Made by a program: the position numbers and the translations under genes. Below, piece after piece: positions 34,474 to 43,522 of a stretch of DNA of 64,000 nucleotides. Location: positions 1 through 64,000 of the forward strand of contig JAFWYM010000013.1 of the NCBI GenBank assembly GCA_017517705.1. The letters are read 5' to 3'. Source of the stretch: Alistipes sp. Lineage in GTDB: Bacteria; Bacteroidota; Bacteroidia; Bacteroidales; Rikenellaceae. Position 1 is the first letter of the stretch. Each line of letters begins with the position of its first letter. The notes below the pieces were generated by a model. That model was not told where the DNA came from. It did not search any database and was given only the letters and a program-made list of their open reading frames with translations.

Positions 34474-35010
34474 TCAGTTGCTCAAGCTGTTGGCATACTC
34501 TATGAGTTCTGTTAAAGTGTTATGTGAATATTCAATCTTGAGCATCGCTACAGTACCCAGGGCATCTATAAGATATACTCTCGGAACATAGGTTGTAGCG
34601 TATAAGTTAAATATCCTCCTATCAGCATCTGCCACCATAGCAACGGTATAGCCCGCAGCAGCACTATATTCTCTGAGCTCTTCCTCCGTTGCATCGCGCC
34701 CCACAGCAAGAATTGACGGCATCGGCACTTCGCTATTTATAAGTCCCTGAAGCTTATCTAAGAGCATCTTGCAATCGGGGCAGGTGTGCGAAAATAGAAT
34801 CAGCATCATATACTCACCTCGATAATCCGCGAGTGACACCGCCGTTCCATCGAGAAGTGTTGCACTGAACAACGGTGCATTATCACCCTCTTTCACAAGG
34901 CTACTCTCCTCGTACGTTGGCAAATCTTCTATCACATGCATACCACATCCCGTAAACACAAGTGCTAAAATGCTAACAATAATATTACAAAACAGCCTCA
35001 TATTTATCAT
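34474..35010 (-). CDS. thioredoxin-like (TlpA-type) lipoprotein
   Basis: 178 residues (Met at 35010 or 35001). Lipobox LVFTGC near residue 22, then an acidic linker and a TlpA/AhpC-like domain: GDNAPLFSATLLDGTAVSLADYRG, active site SHTCPDCKML with both cysteines, a central strand AVGRDATEEEL and the cis-Pro segment VPRVYLID. Probably a periplasm-facing thiol-disulfide reductase. It stands alone between tRNA-Lys and the fimbrial locus, divergent from the latter. Confidence 0.85.
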   Translation of the reverse strand: MINMRLFCNIIVSILALVFTGCGMHVIEDLPTYEESSLVKEGDNAPLFSATLLDGTAVSLADYRGEYMMLILFSHTCPDCKMLLDKLQGLINSEVPMPSILAVGRDATEEELREYSAAAGYTVAMVADADRRIFNLYATTYVPRVYLIDALGTVAMLKIEYSHNTLTELIEYANSLSN

Positions 35011-35335
35011 ACATATATTTATATTAAATATTTATAACAAATAATAATATATTCCTATATATACCTATAATCATCATTAAAAGGAATATATATACTTAGC
35101 GTTTTTAACACATTTTCGCACCACAAATATACGACGATTTCACGAATATTTACCGCTTTTCATAGTTCATAGTCGAAGAAATATCACATTTCCACTAAAA
35201 TCTTTAAAATTTCTACCATTTTTATTTGGAGGGGGGGGGAATTTTAGTATATCTTTGTGTATTCTTGCATACATGTATTCACATGTATTTGCGTGATGGT
35301 GTAAAGGTTTAATCAGACTACTAACAGATAATACG
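35011..35335. other. AT-rich divergent control region of the fimbrial locus
   Basis: 325 bp without a gene. It holds a minus-strand TATATTTG element (35124-35131) for the thioredoxin-like gene and the plus-strand fimbrial promoter with the G9 tract (35225-35257). Much of the rest is A+T with no clear inverted repeats flanking the promoter. Confidence 0.65.
35225..35257 (+). promoter_or_regulatory. fimbrial operon promoter with a G9 tract in the spacer
   Basis: Putative -33 TTTG at 35225-35228 and -7 TATCTTTG at 35250-35257, with nine consecutive G (35231-35239) between them. The spacer is 21 bp as sequenced; Bacteroidetes promoters usually have about 19-20, so gain or loss of one or two G would change promoter strength. 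The first fimbrial ATG is at 35336. Confidence 0.65.
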
Positions 35336-35914
35336 ATGAGGAAGCTTGCTCTACTCATAGCATTTCTTGCATTCGGCGTTGCTGCATCCAACGCCCAAAA
35401 AGTGGCAATCAAGACAAACTTGCTCCACGATGCGACACAATCGATAAACCTCGGCATCGAGGTCGGCGTGAGTCAGCGGTGGACTATCGACATCGCGGGG
35501 AACTACAACTCGTGGAGCAAAAACTCCAGCGTTAAGTGGAAGCATATCTACATTCAACCCGAGGCACGCTACTGGTTCTGCGACCGTTTCGCCGGTCACT
35601 TCCTGGGAGGACATCTGGTCTATGGTGCCTTCAACTTCGGGAACCTCAATAACAACATACGATTCTTGGGCACGGATCTCTCCCCGCTATCTAAATACCG
35701 CTACCAAGGATTTGGCTACGGCATAGGCATATCGTATGGCTATGCCTTCTTGTTGAGCAAACACCTCAACATAGAACTTGAGTTAGGCGTGGGCTACATC
35801 CTTGCCGACTACCAGCAGTATGAGTGTGACACCTGTGGACGATATATAGGCAAGGGACTGCACAACTATTTCGGGCCTACGAAGGCAGCAATCAATTTTG
35901 TTTATCTCTTTTAA
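35336..35914 (+). CDS. DUF3575 domain outer-membrane protein
   Basis: 192 residues with a signal peptide (cleavage near ASNAQ). The mature protein is a small beta barrel of the DUF3575 family: KTNLLHDATQSINLGIEV, IYIQPEARYWFCDRFAGHF, YGIGISYGYAFLLSKHLNIE, ending in ...INFVYLF with terminal Phe. DUF3575 genes routinely head Bacteroidales fimbrial loci. First gene of the locus, 11 bp before the DUF3868 gene. A role in fimbrial export or anchoring is inferred from context. Confidence 0.85.
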   Translation: MRKLALLIAFLAFGVAASNAQKVAIKTNLLHDATQSINLGIEVGVSQRWTIDIAGNYNSWSKNSSVKWKHIYIQPEARYWFCDRFAGHFLGGHLVYGAFNFGNLNNNIRFLGTDLSPLSKYRYQGFGYGIGISYGYAFLLSKHLNIELELGVGYILADYQQYECDTCGRYIGKGLHNYFGPTKAAINFVYLF

Positions 35915-35925
35915 CACATGGATAT

Positions 35926-37362
35926 ATGAGAAGAGTTTTAGCTATTTTGGTAATAACGGCCACCATCGTTGTTAGCGCATCAGCCCAAAGCCACGACGGT
36001 ATTAGGGTTGACAGATACTCTATGGAACGCATTGGCGATAGCGTACGTCTCGACATACGTTTCAATACCACTGAGCTCGATATTCGCAACAACGAGGTTG
36101 CTGTGCTTACACCCATGATCGTTAAGGGCGACGAAAACATCACCCTACGCTCATGTGGCATATACAGTCGCATGCGCGACATTTACTACACTCGCAACGA
36201 GCATCTTGCCCCCACAACCGATACGGATATGCGCTTTCGCGAAAGAGGCGTACCTGCAACGATAGACTACAGTGTTGTTCTTGCATATACCGACTGGATG
36301 GAGAATTGCTCGGTGGTTATCGCACGTCAGGGCTATGGTTGCTGTGGCAGCAGGCTATGGAATGAGTGTGAGGAGCTTATCGCGCGTTTCCCCTACGAAC
36401 GATATAAGCCCGAGATGATATACCTGCGTCCCGAGGTTGAGGTTGTCAAGACTCGCGCTCTTCGCGGATCGGCATATATCGACTTCCCCGTAAGTCGCAC
36501 AGAGATATATCCCGACTATCACGACAATAGAAACGAGCTACACAAGATTACGGGAACTATCGACTCGGTAAAGAACGATAGCGATATAACTATCCGCCAT
36601 CTATCTATCAAGGGTTTTGCATCACCAGAGAGCCCATATAAGAATAATACCCGTTTGGCAAAGGGGCGTACTGCATCATTGAAGGCGTATGTAGAGGATA
36701 TGTACCACTTTGGCGAGGGATTTATCGACACCTCGTACGAGCCCGAGAACTGGGAGGGACTCGAGGCCTACGTTGAGAGCTCGGCACTCCCACACCGAAA
36801 CGAGATATTGGCCGCAATACGCTCGGATCGCGAGCCGGATAACAAGGAGTGGTTCATCAAGTCGAATTGGCCGGATGACTACCGCTATCTGCTGGACAAC
36901 TGCTATCCACGCCTCCGCCGTTCGGATTATGTTATTGAGTATGAGATTCGCAGCTACACGACACCCGAGGAGATTGAGGCCGTAATGTTTACCGCGCCGC
37001 AAAAGCTCTCGCTTGAAGAGTTCTACGTCCTTGCCGAGAGCTACGAGCAGGGCAGCGAGGCTTATAACGAGGTATGGGAGACGGCTATACGCATGTATCC
37101 CACCGATCCTGTAGCAAACCTTAACGCCGCAAATACAGCAATGATTAAGGGCGACTACGACCGTGCTATGCGCTATTTGGATAAGGCGGGCGATAGTGCC
37201 GAGGCATTATACGGCCGTGGTGTTTTGGAGGTGCTGCGCGAGGATTTCGACGCTGCACGACCATACCTACTCGAGGCTGAGAGAATGGGCATCACGAAGG
37301 CCCGTGAGGTGTTGGATAACATTCAAAACAGATGGATTGTAACAAGTGAAGATACAAAGTGA
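35926..37362 (+). CDS. DUF3868 domain protein with OmpA-like and TPR-like parts
   Basis: 478 residues with signal peptide (VVSASAQS). The N-terminal ~140 residues match the DUF3868 layout (beta-rich with Cys pair YGCCGS). The middle has an OmpA-C-like segment (HLSIKGFASPESPYKNNTRLAKGRTASLKAYV), which in that fold binds peptidoglycan. The C-terminus is TPR-like (LNAANTAMIKGDYDRAMRYLDKAG). Typically found next to DUF3575 upstream of Mfa1-type fimbrillins; probably an assembly or anchoring factor in the cell envelope. Confidence 0.82.
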   Translation: MRRVLAILVITATIVVSASAQSHDGIRVDRYSMERIGDSVRLDIRFNTTELDIRNNEVAVLTPMIVKGDENITLRSCGIYSRMRDIYYTRNEHLAPTTDTDMRFRERGVPATIDYSVVLAYTDWMENCSVVIARQGYGCCGSRLWNECEELIARFPYERYKPEMIYLRPEVEVVKTRALRGSAYIDFPVSRTEIYPDYHDNRNELHKITGTIDSVKNDSDITIRHLSIKGFASPESPYKNNTRLAKGRTASLKAYVEDMYHFGEGFIDTSYEPENWEGLEAYVESSALPHRNEILAAIRSDREPDNKEWFIKSNWPDDYRYLLDNCYPRLRRSDYVIEYEIRSYTTPEEIEAVMFTAPQKLSLEEFYVLAESYEQGSEAYNEVWETAIRMYPTDPVANLNAANTAMIKGDYDRAMRYLDKAGDSAEALYGRGVLEVLREDFDAARPYLLEAERMGITKAREVLDNIQNRWIVTSEDTK

Positions 37363-37419
37363 TTATGACATAAAACAATATAAAAACAAACAAATCAATT
37401 AACTAAATCAATTAAAACT

Positions 37420-39015
37420 ATGAGAAAGTTTTTATTTATTGCACTTGCAGCATTGGGTTTTGCTGCTTGTAGCGAGAATGAGGAGGGTGGCAATGCCATT
37501 CAGAATGGTGAATTGGAGCAGTCATACGTTGCTATTACCCTTGCTGCTGACGACATGGGTACTCGTGCCGCTGATGGCGTGTACGAGGATGGTCGTGCAG
37601 AAGAGAGTAGAGTACACTCTGCTTACGTATTCTTCTTCAAGAATGGTGAGGCTTTTCCTGTATCGTTCGATGGCACTACTACTTCAAACTCTGGTCCATG
37701 CAACTGGCTTAATATTGACCTCTCAGCAAATGGTACTCAGCATGGCACTACTACCGATAACATAACCGACATCAAGGAGAAGGTTATGGTTATCCAGAAC
37801 TACAAGGGCGAGTATCCTAACCAGATGGTTGCAGTGCTTAACTGGACTCCAACAACTGCTCTTTACAACCTTAGTCAGCTTCAGACTGCAGTTACTGCAC
37901 TTGGCGACGACACAAACGGTTACGTTATGAGCAACTCTGTTTACCTCGCTACCTACGGCGGTGCTAACACAGCTACCATTATGGATTACACTCCTCTTGC
38001 TGAGGGCTCTATCTTCCAGAACGAGACAGATGCTTTATTGAATCCAGTACAGATCTACGTTGAGCGTGTTGCTGCTAAGGTTGTGTATTCTGCCGATAAC
38101 AATGGTAAATTCAATACTGGCGTTGTAGTTAATGATACTCCTATCTACGCTCACATCGAGAACTTCGAGCTTTACAACGACTACGAGCAGTCTTACCTTT
38201 TGAAGCACATCTCTAAGGATTGGAATAGTATCGGTTTCGCATGGAACGATGCTGACTGGTTCCGTTCATACTGGGCTACCTCATTGGGCGTGGGCTATGA
38301 GTTCCCAAATAACTCTTTCAGCTGGGATAGCGACAACACTCAGATTGGTGGCTACAACTACCTTGGTGAGAACACACGTGCTTGGACAGAGACAGATGAT
38401 GTTCGCACAAAGGTTATTGTAAAGGCTCTTCTTGGCGACCAGAACGGTAACCCAATCGAGGTTGTTAGCTGGTATGGTAAAGAGTATGTTGGCGAGGACA
38501 ACCTTAAGATTGTTGTTGCTAACACTTTGAAACATCTCTATTGGTCATCAACCGATGGCGTAAACTTCGTTGGTCTTGAGCCTCAGGATTTGCAGTGTAT
38601 AGCCCGACAGCCTGGAGATGAGAATGCCTACGAGGTTTACTTCCAGCTTTCAGCTACTGCTGCGGCAAAGAGCTGGTACAAGTACGAGAATGGCAACTAC
38701 AACGCCATCTCTGTTGATGACTTAAACGTTGAGCTTGCCGCTATTCAGCCTGCATTGGTTTACAAGAGCGGTATGACCTACTACTGGTTGGATATTAAGC
38801 ACCTTGGTAACACTGATTCAATAGCTGAGTATGGCGTTGTTCGCAACCACGTTTACAAGGTTAATATCACCAGCATCCAGGGCTTGGGTACTCCTATCTA
38901 CGATCAAGCAGAGGCCTTCATCGTTCCTGACAAACCAAAGGATATCAAGACTTTTGTATCGGCTCAGATCAACATTCTATCATGGCGTATTGTTGAAAAC
39001 GACTACGAAATATAA
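37420..39015 (+). CDS. Mfa1-family major fimbrial subunit (first copy)
   Basis: 531 residues. Lipoprotein signal ending in GFAAC, then a short polar propeptide and the motif MGTRAADG with Arg49, like the Arg-cleavage site of P. gingivalis fimbrillins. The N-terminal beta domain begins ESRVHSAYVFFFKNG, and YVERVAAKVV is a strong family motif. The C-terminal segment FVSAQINILSWRI is the probable donor strand. Type V pilins are exported as lipoproteins, cleaved after Arg and polymerised by strand exchange on the surface. Its codons are A/T-richer than in the housekeeping genes. A paralogue follows 20 bp downstream. Confidence 0.88.
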   Translation: MRKFLFIALAALGFAACSENEEGGNAIQNGELEQSYVAITLAADDMGTRAADGVYEDGRAEESRVHSAYVFFFKNGEAFPVSFDGTTTSNSGPCNWLNIDLSANGTQHGTTTDNITDIKEKVMVIQNYKGEYPNQMVAVLNWTPTTALYNLSQLQTAVTALGDDTNGYVMSNSVYLATYGGANTATIMDYTPLAEGSIFQNETDALLNPVQIYVERVAAKVVYSADNNGKFNTGVVVNDTPIYAHIENFELYNDYEQSYLLKHISKDWNSIGFAWNDADWFRSYWATSLGVGYEFPNNSFSWDSDNTQIGGYNYLGENTRAWTETDDVRTKVIVKALLGDQNGNPIEVVSWYGKEYVGEDNLKIVVANTLKHLYWSSTDGVNFVGLEPQDLQCIARQPGDENAYEVYFQLSATAAAKSWYKYENGNYNAISVDDLNVELAAIQPALVYKSGMTYYWLDIKHLGNTDSIAEYGVVRNHVYKVNITSIQGLGTPIYDQAEAFIVPDKPKDIKTFVSAQINILSWRIVENDYEI

Positions 39016-39035
39016 GAACCTAATTTAGTATAATT

Positions 39036-40799
39036 ATGAAAAAGTATTTATTTATAGCATTGGCGGTCATTGGCTTGGCAGCTTGTGCAAAGGATGATGT
39101 CAGTGGTGGTAACGGCCCATCACACAGTGGCGAAGTCGAGGAGTCGTATATCGCAATTAGCCTTGCAGCATCGGAGGGTACGCGTGCCGATGGCGATGAT
39201 GGCTACTTGGATGGCACCGAGATTGAGCGCAAGGTGGCATCGGCCCATTTCTTCTTCTTCAAGGATGGCGTAGCTTTCCCCGTAACTGTGACTGGAGACG
39301 TAGTGACAGCTCCCGGTGCAGGTGTTAACCATCTTGCGGCAACCATCAACCCCGGCCCGGACACCGGATCGGCTCCTAACGTATCGGATATCAAGGATGT
39401 AGTTCTCCTGCTTAAGAGCTATAAGGGCGAGTATCCCAACCAGATTGTGGCTGTTCTTAACTGGTCGCCCAACCCAAGCACAGCATACAATTTGGCAGAT
39501 CTCGAGGCAGCGGTAAATCTTCATGGTCCTACAGTTGATAGCGAGTATTTCGTTATGAGCAACTCGGTGTACCTTGCAGGTAACAACGTGATGAAGGCCA
39601 CGCCACTTACCGTAGATAAGATCCACAAGACCGAGGGCGAAGCTAATGCCGACCCGGTACAAATCTATGTTGAGCGTATTGCAGCAAAGGTTACTGTTAC
39701 GACTACCGATGGCGCAACAAAGTTCCCATTGGGCGACAGTGTTAAGGTCGATGGTGTAGATACCGATGTCTATGCTCACCTTCTTGGCTGGGAGCTTCAC
39801 CTCGAGAATACTCAGTCATACTTACTCAAGAAGATTGATGCCTCTTGGACCGATGATGCGCTTGGATTCGTATGGAACAACTCGCCATTCTTCCGTTGCT
39901 ATTGGGCGACATCATTGCCAACACCATCAGGAAGTGCCGAGTCGTTCAAGATGTCCTACTCGACACCTCTCCCAGCAGGCTTTGCAAATAGCTATGGTCA
40001 CGTTATTGGTAACAACAATAACATCCTGAATGGTCAATTCACAGCCGGCTCATATTCATATATCGGCGAGAATACCAATGCAAGATACACCGATGCAGAT
40101 GGCAATATTCAAAATCCTTGCACTAAGGTTATCCTTAAGGCTAAGCTCGGCGATATTGATGGCAATGCGTTGGAGGTTGTAAAGTGGATGGGCCAGCAGT
40201 ATATTGGCGAGGCAAACCTTCGTACAGCCATAGCAAACACCCTCGCGTATACACTCTACGCCAGAACCGAGGACGGTGGAAATGTTGTCTACACAAGCAT
40301 TAAGCCCGAGGATTTAGAGTGCGTAGCGGGTGGCAATGGAGCTCACGCTTCGATCATCGACGACAACAATAGCTATGTACAACTATCGGATTTGGGCGAG
40401 ACTAAAAATTGGTATAAGCTTGTTAATGGTGCTTATGAGCCTGTAGCGGCAGATCTTAACGTAGATGCGAAGAGTCTTATTGCTACAAACGAGTATCTTG
40501 CAACAAACGTAGAGCCCTCTGTTCTCTACTACTCAGGCGAGACATTCTACTACATCGACATCAAGCACCTCGGTAATGGCACAGGCAAGCCTGGCGACTA
40601 TGGTATTGTTCGTAATCACATCTACAACGTGGTTGTTAACTCGATTGGTGGCTTCGGTAGCCCAACATACGTTGGCACCAACGATATCATCGAACCGGAG
40701 TATCCTGAGGATCCTGAGGATCAGGAGTCATTCGTATCGGCACAGGTTAATATCCTCGCTTGGCGATTGGTTAGCCAGGAGGTTGATGTTCAGCAATAA
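39036..40799 (+). CDS. Mfa1-family major fimbrial subunit (second copy)
   Basis: 587 residues, clearly paralogous to the preceding gene: signal ending in GLAAC, SEGTRADGD with Arg50, ERKVASAHFFFFKDG, SYKGEYPNQIVAVLNWSP in both, YVERIAAKVT and the same C-terminal strand FVSAQVNILAWRL. It differs by insertions (for example around SGSAESFKMSYSTP). It may be an alternative or minor shaft subunit. A GC-rich hairpin after its stop separates it from the anchor gene. Confidence 0.87.
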   Translation: MKKYLFIALAVIGLAACAKDDVSGGNGPSHSGEVEESYIAISLAASEGTRADGDDGYLDGTEIERKVASAHFFFFKDGVAFPVTVTGDVVTAPGAGVNHLAATINPGPDTGSAPNVSDIKDVVLLLKSYKGEYPNQIVAVLNWSPNPSTAYNLADLEAAVNLHGPTVDSEYFVMSNSVYLAGNNVMKATPLTVDKIHKTEGEANADPVQIYVERIAAKVTVTTTDGATKFPLGDSVKVDGVDTDVYAHLLGWELHLENTQSYLLKKIDASWTDDALGFVWNNSPFFRCYWATSLPTPSGSAESFKMSYSTPLPAGFANSYGHVIGNNNNILNGQFTAGSYSYIGENTNARYTDADGNIQNPCTKVILKAKLGDIDGNALEVVKWMGQQYIGEANLRTAIANTLAYTLYARTEDGGNVVYTSIKPEDLECVAGGNGAHASIIDDNNSYVQLSDLGETKNWYKLVNGAYEPVAADLNVDAKSLIATNEYLATNVEPSVLYYSGETFYYIDIKHLGNGTGKPGDYGIVRNHIYNVVVNSIGGFGSPTYVGTNDIIEPEYPEDPEDQESFVSAQVNILAWRLVSQEVDVQQ

Positions 40800-40812
40800 C
40801 AATTGATACTTC

Positions 40813-40850
40813 AAGGGGTCGTCACACCTCTGGCGACCCCTTATATAAAA
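40813..40850 (+). terminator. hairpin between the Mfa1-type and FimB/Mfa2-type genes
   Basis: Perfect 9-bp stem AAGGGGTCG/CGACCCCTT with a 12-nt loop and a weak A/T tail (ATATAAAAAT). Probably a partial terminator or mRNA stabiliser that favours the shaft subunits over the genes downstream. Confidence 0.65.
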
Positions 40851-40869
40851 ATTCGAAACTAAACATTAA

Positions 40870-41901
40870 ATGAAAAGAGCGCAGATATTTAGAGTATGGA
40901 TGGTGGCACTGACGATGGTGGCGACAGTGGCAACATCCCTATCTTGTACACGAAGTCATATCTTCGAGTATGAGGGCGATTGCGATGTCTATTACGACAT
41001 ACGCATTAAGTATGACTATAACATAAAGTTCGCAGATGCCTTTGCACATGAGGTCAATTCTCTTGCGCTCTATATCTTTACTGAGGATGGCATCCTCTAC
41101 GATATGATTGTTACCACCGACAAACAGGAACTTGCGAAGGAGAATTTCACAATTCGTCTTACACTCCCTGAGGGAGACTACACAATGCTTGCATGGGGAG
41201 GCATTAACGAGGAGTCCTTTGATCTTCTTACTGAGGTGGAGATTGGGACTACGCGCATTGAGCAGATGCAGGTTAAGATGACCCGCAACTACGATAGTGC
41301 AGGCAACGCATATAGCGATACTGACTTAGAGGGTCTATTTCATGGTATGATGGAACTTAATGTGACAAGTGAGCCGGGCATATACCAAGAGACCCTATCG
41401 CTAATGAAGAATACGAATGTGGTGCGTATTGTCCTACACGAGATGTCGGGACATGCGATGGATAGCGGATGCTTCACATTCGAGATTACAGACCATAGCG
41501 GTCTCTACGACTACGACAACGCGCGCCTTGAGGATGAGGCGATAACATACAAACCCTGGTATATAGAGGAGATATTCGCAGATTTCGATGACCAGTCGAC
41601 ACGCTCTACGGATATAAATGCTGTGATGGCAGAGCTTACCATAGGCCGCATGATGGCCGGGGAGTCGCCGATACTCCGAGTGCTAAACAGCGAGACTGGC
41701 GAGCAGATACTTAGTCTGCCACTTGCCGATTATATGCTCCTTATAAAGGGTAACTACCACCATGCAATGGGCGACCAAGAGTATCTCGACCGTCAAGATG
41801 AGTACTCATTGACGCTCTTCCTCAATGAGGGTGAGTGGGTAAGTTCACAGATAGTCATCAACGGCTGGCGCGTGGTGATAAACGACACCGGATTAAACTA
41901 A
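40870..41901 (+). CDS. FimB/Mfa2-family fimbrial anchor/minor subunit
   Basis: 343 residues. Signal peptide with lipobox (ATSLSC). The family pattern is clear: CDVYYDIRIKYDYN, an edge strand VNSLALYIFTEDG, LPEGDYTMLAWGG and NVVRIVLHEMSG. In P. gingivalis Mfa2/FimB this protein anchors the fimbria in the outer membrane and limits its length. It lacks the TR(A/V) cleavage motif in the mature N-terminus, as expected for an uncleaved anchor. 9-15 bp before the next gene. Confidence 0.85.
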   Translation: MKRAQIFRVWMVALTMVATVATSLSCTRSHIFEYEGDCDVYYDIRIKYDYNIKFADAFAHEVNSLALYIFTEDGILYDMIVTTDKQELAKENFTIRLTLPEGDYTMLAWGGINEESFDLLTEVEIGTTRIEQMQVKMTRNYDSAGNAYSDTDLEGLFHGMMELNVTSEPGIYQETLSLMKNTNVVRIVLHEMSGHAMDSGCFTFEITDHSGLYDYDNARLEDEAITYKPWYIEEIFADFDDQSTRSTDINAVMAELTIGRMMAGESPILRVLNSETGEQILSLPLADYMLLIKGNYHHAMGDQEYLDRQDEYSLTLFLNEGEWVSSQIVINGWRVVINDTGLN

Positions 41902-41916
41902 GCAGATAGGTTGCGA

Positions 41917-43512
41917 GTGAAGAGTTTGGTAAAATATATCGTCGTGCTACTATGTGGCATACTCTCGACGTCGTGTGTGTTCGACGACGAGCAGTGCCGC
42001 ATTGTGCTTGATGGCGAGCGTACCATATCCTTCACTATTGGGTGTGACGAATCTCTAACGCGCGTGGAGTGCAACCCTACAAACGAGGGCGTCCCGTTCG
42101 ACTACTACATCGACCCTACAACCGTGCGGGCAATGTTGCTTAACCTTGATAATACCCCTATCGGCGAGATTAGTAGGCTCCAAATATGGCCCATAAATCA
42201 AGAGCAGACACAGTTCAAAATTACAGGTGTACTCCCCAAGAACATGGAGATTAACCTCCAAGACCCAAGGTGCAAACTTGTGGTAATAGCCAACACCGTG
42301 CCCGAGACCATTGAGAACGATAAGACGCTCTACAACTATACGCAGCTTGATCCACGCAACGAGGATAGCTCGATACCTATGTGGGGTGTGATGACCACCG
42401 ACATATCTCCGCTAATGAATGCCTCACACTACGAGCTAACAGAAGATGTATGGCTCTTACGCTCGGCTGCAAAGATTGAGATTAGGCTATCAGATAAGCT
42501 CAAGGAGCAAGGCACAAAGATAACATCGGCGACGTTGAAGTACTACAACATTAAGGGCAATGTCGTCCCCGCAAATTGGCAGACGTGCAACAATACGCCG
42601 GAGCTTAACTGTGATGATGGCTTCAACATCTACCGCCACGCAGCGGTGACTCTACCCCTTATCAAAGATGAAGAGTTGGGCGACTACTATGTATATATTC
42701 CAGAGTACGATAACATTAACTACCCTGGCGAGCGCAACAAGATAAGCCTTTCGTTCTACGATCAGGGCAAGGAGAAGATATTTGAAGATGCCATCTCGTT
42801 CTGCGAGTATAGCAATGGCAAGCGGGTTGAGGGCACGGACTATAACATCATACGAAACCATATATATAGATTTACCATACGCTCTATTGCGGGCGAGAGC
42901 ATAATGCTTGAGTACCATGTCGCCGACTGGGATGCCGAGGATTGGGGTAATGATGAAGAGTACAACGAGCACGATATCACCTACCCAACCTACCTTAATC
43001 CATTAGTGCCATACGGCTACTTGGTATCAGAGAATAAAGAGAACTATGTAATTACAGAGTCCGCAGAGATGTACTTCGGTGGTAATGACAATCTTGAGGC
43101 TGGAGCCTTTGTCGCCTACTTCAAAATACTCTCCCCGGGTAATGATCTTAATGCCGTGCAGTGGAAGCCTGGATTTATGGCATCCAAGGAGAACTATCGT
43201 ATTAGAGTGTACCATATTGAAGATGGCGTAACCATTACCAATCTCGTATTCGATTCTGGCGGCGACAGCGACCTGCAAAAGCTATTGCCTGCGTGCGAGA
43301 CTAACGATTGGTATAAGATAGTCATCTTCCCATTAAGTGCCGATGGCGCAGAGAGTACCACTATTGATCTTGGATTATCATACTATCAGGAGTGGACAGA
43401 CCAGTACATAAATCTATTTATCAATGGCGAGTATGGTAATATTCGCTGGCCAAATAGCGGTACAAACCCGAAGATTATTGAGATTAAACATGTCGCTCAA
43501 CCTATAAATTAG
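41917..43512 (+). CDS. fimbrial accessory subunit lipoprotein
   Basis: 532 residues from the GTG at 41917 (a TTG at 41911 would add two residues; there is no near ATG). Signal peptide and lipobox STSC, CVFDDEQ after it. A TR-V motif (SLTRVE) lies ~30 residues into the mature protein. Mfa-like features include RSAAKIEIRLSDK, IIRNHIYRFTIRSI and a C-terminal domain with an extra beta layer. Probably a shaft or tip accessory (Mfa3-like) subunit, but the family is not certain. 10 bp before the next gene. Confidence 0.75.
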   Translation: MKSLVKYIVVLLCGILSTSCVFDDEQCRIVLDGERTISFTIGCDESLTRVECNPTNEGVPFDYYIDPTTVRAMLLNLDNTPIGEISRLQIWPINQEQTQFKITGVLPKNMEINLQDPRCKLVVIANTVPETIENDKTLYNYTQLDPRNEDSSIPMWGVMTTDISPLMNASHYELTEDVWLLRSAAKIEIRLSDKLKEQGTKITSATLKYYNIKGNVVPANWQTCNNTPELNCDDGFNIYRHAAVTLPLIKDEELGDYYVYIPEYDNINYPGERNKISLSFYDQGKEKIFEDAISFCEYSNGKRVEGTDYNIIRNHIYRFTIRSIAGESIMLEYHVADWDAEDWGNDEEYNEHDITYPTYLNPLVPYGYLVSENKENYVITESAEMYFGGNDNLEAGAFVAYFKILSPGNDLNAVQWKPGFMASKENYRIRVYHIEDGVTITNLVFDSGGDSDLQKLLPACETNDWYKIVIFPLSADGAESTTIDLGLSYYQEWTDQYINLFINGEYGNIRWPNSGTNPKIIEIKHVAQPIN

Positions 43513-43522
43513 TGTCACGACA

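Noticed and set aside
35011..35335. Invertible (recombinase-flipped) fimbrial promoter
   Set aside because: No convincing inverted repeats flank the promoter and no invertase gene is nearby; the G9 tract is the only variation signal.
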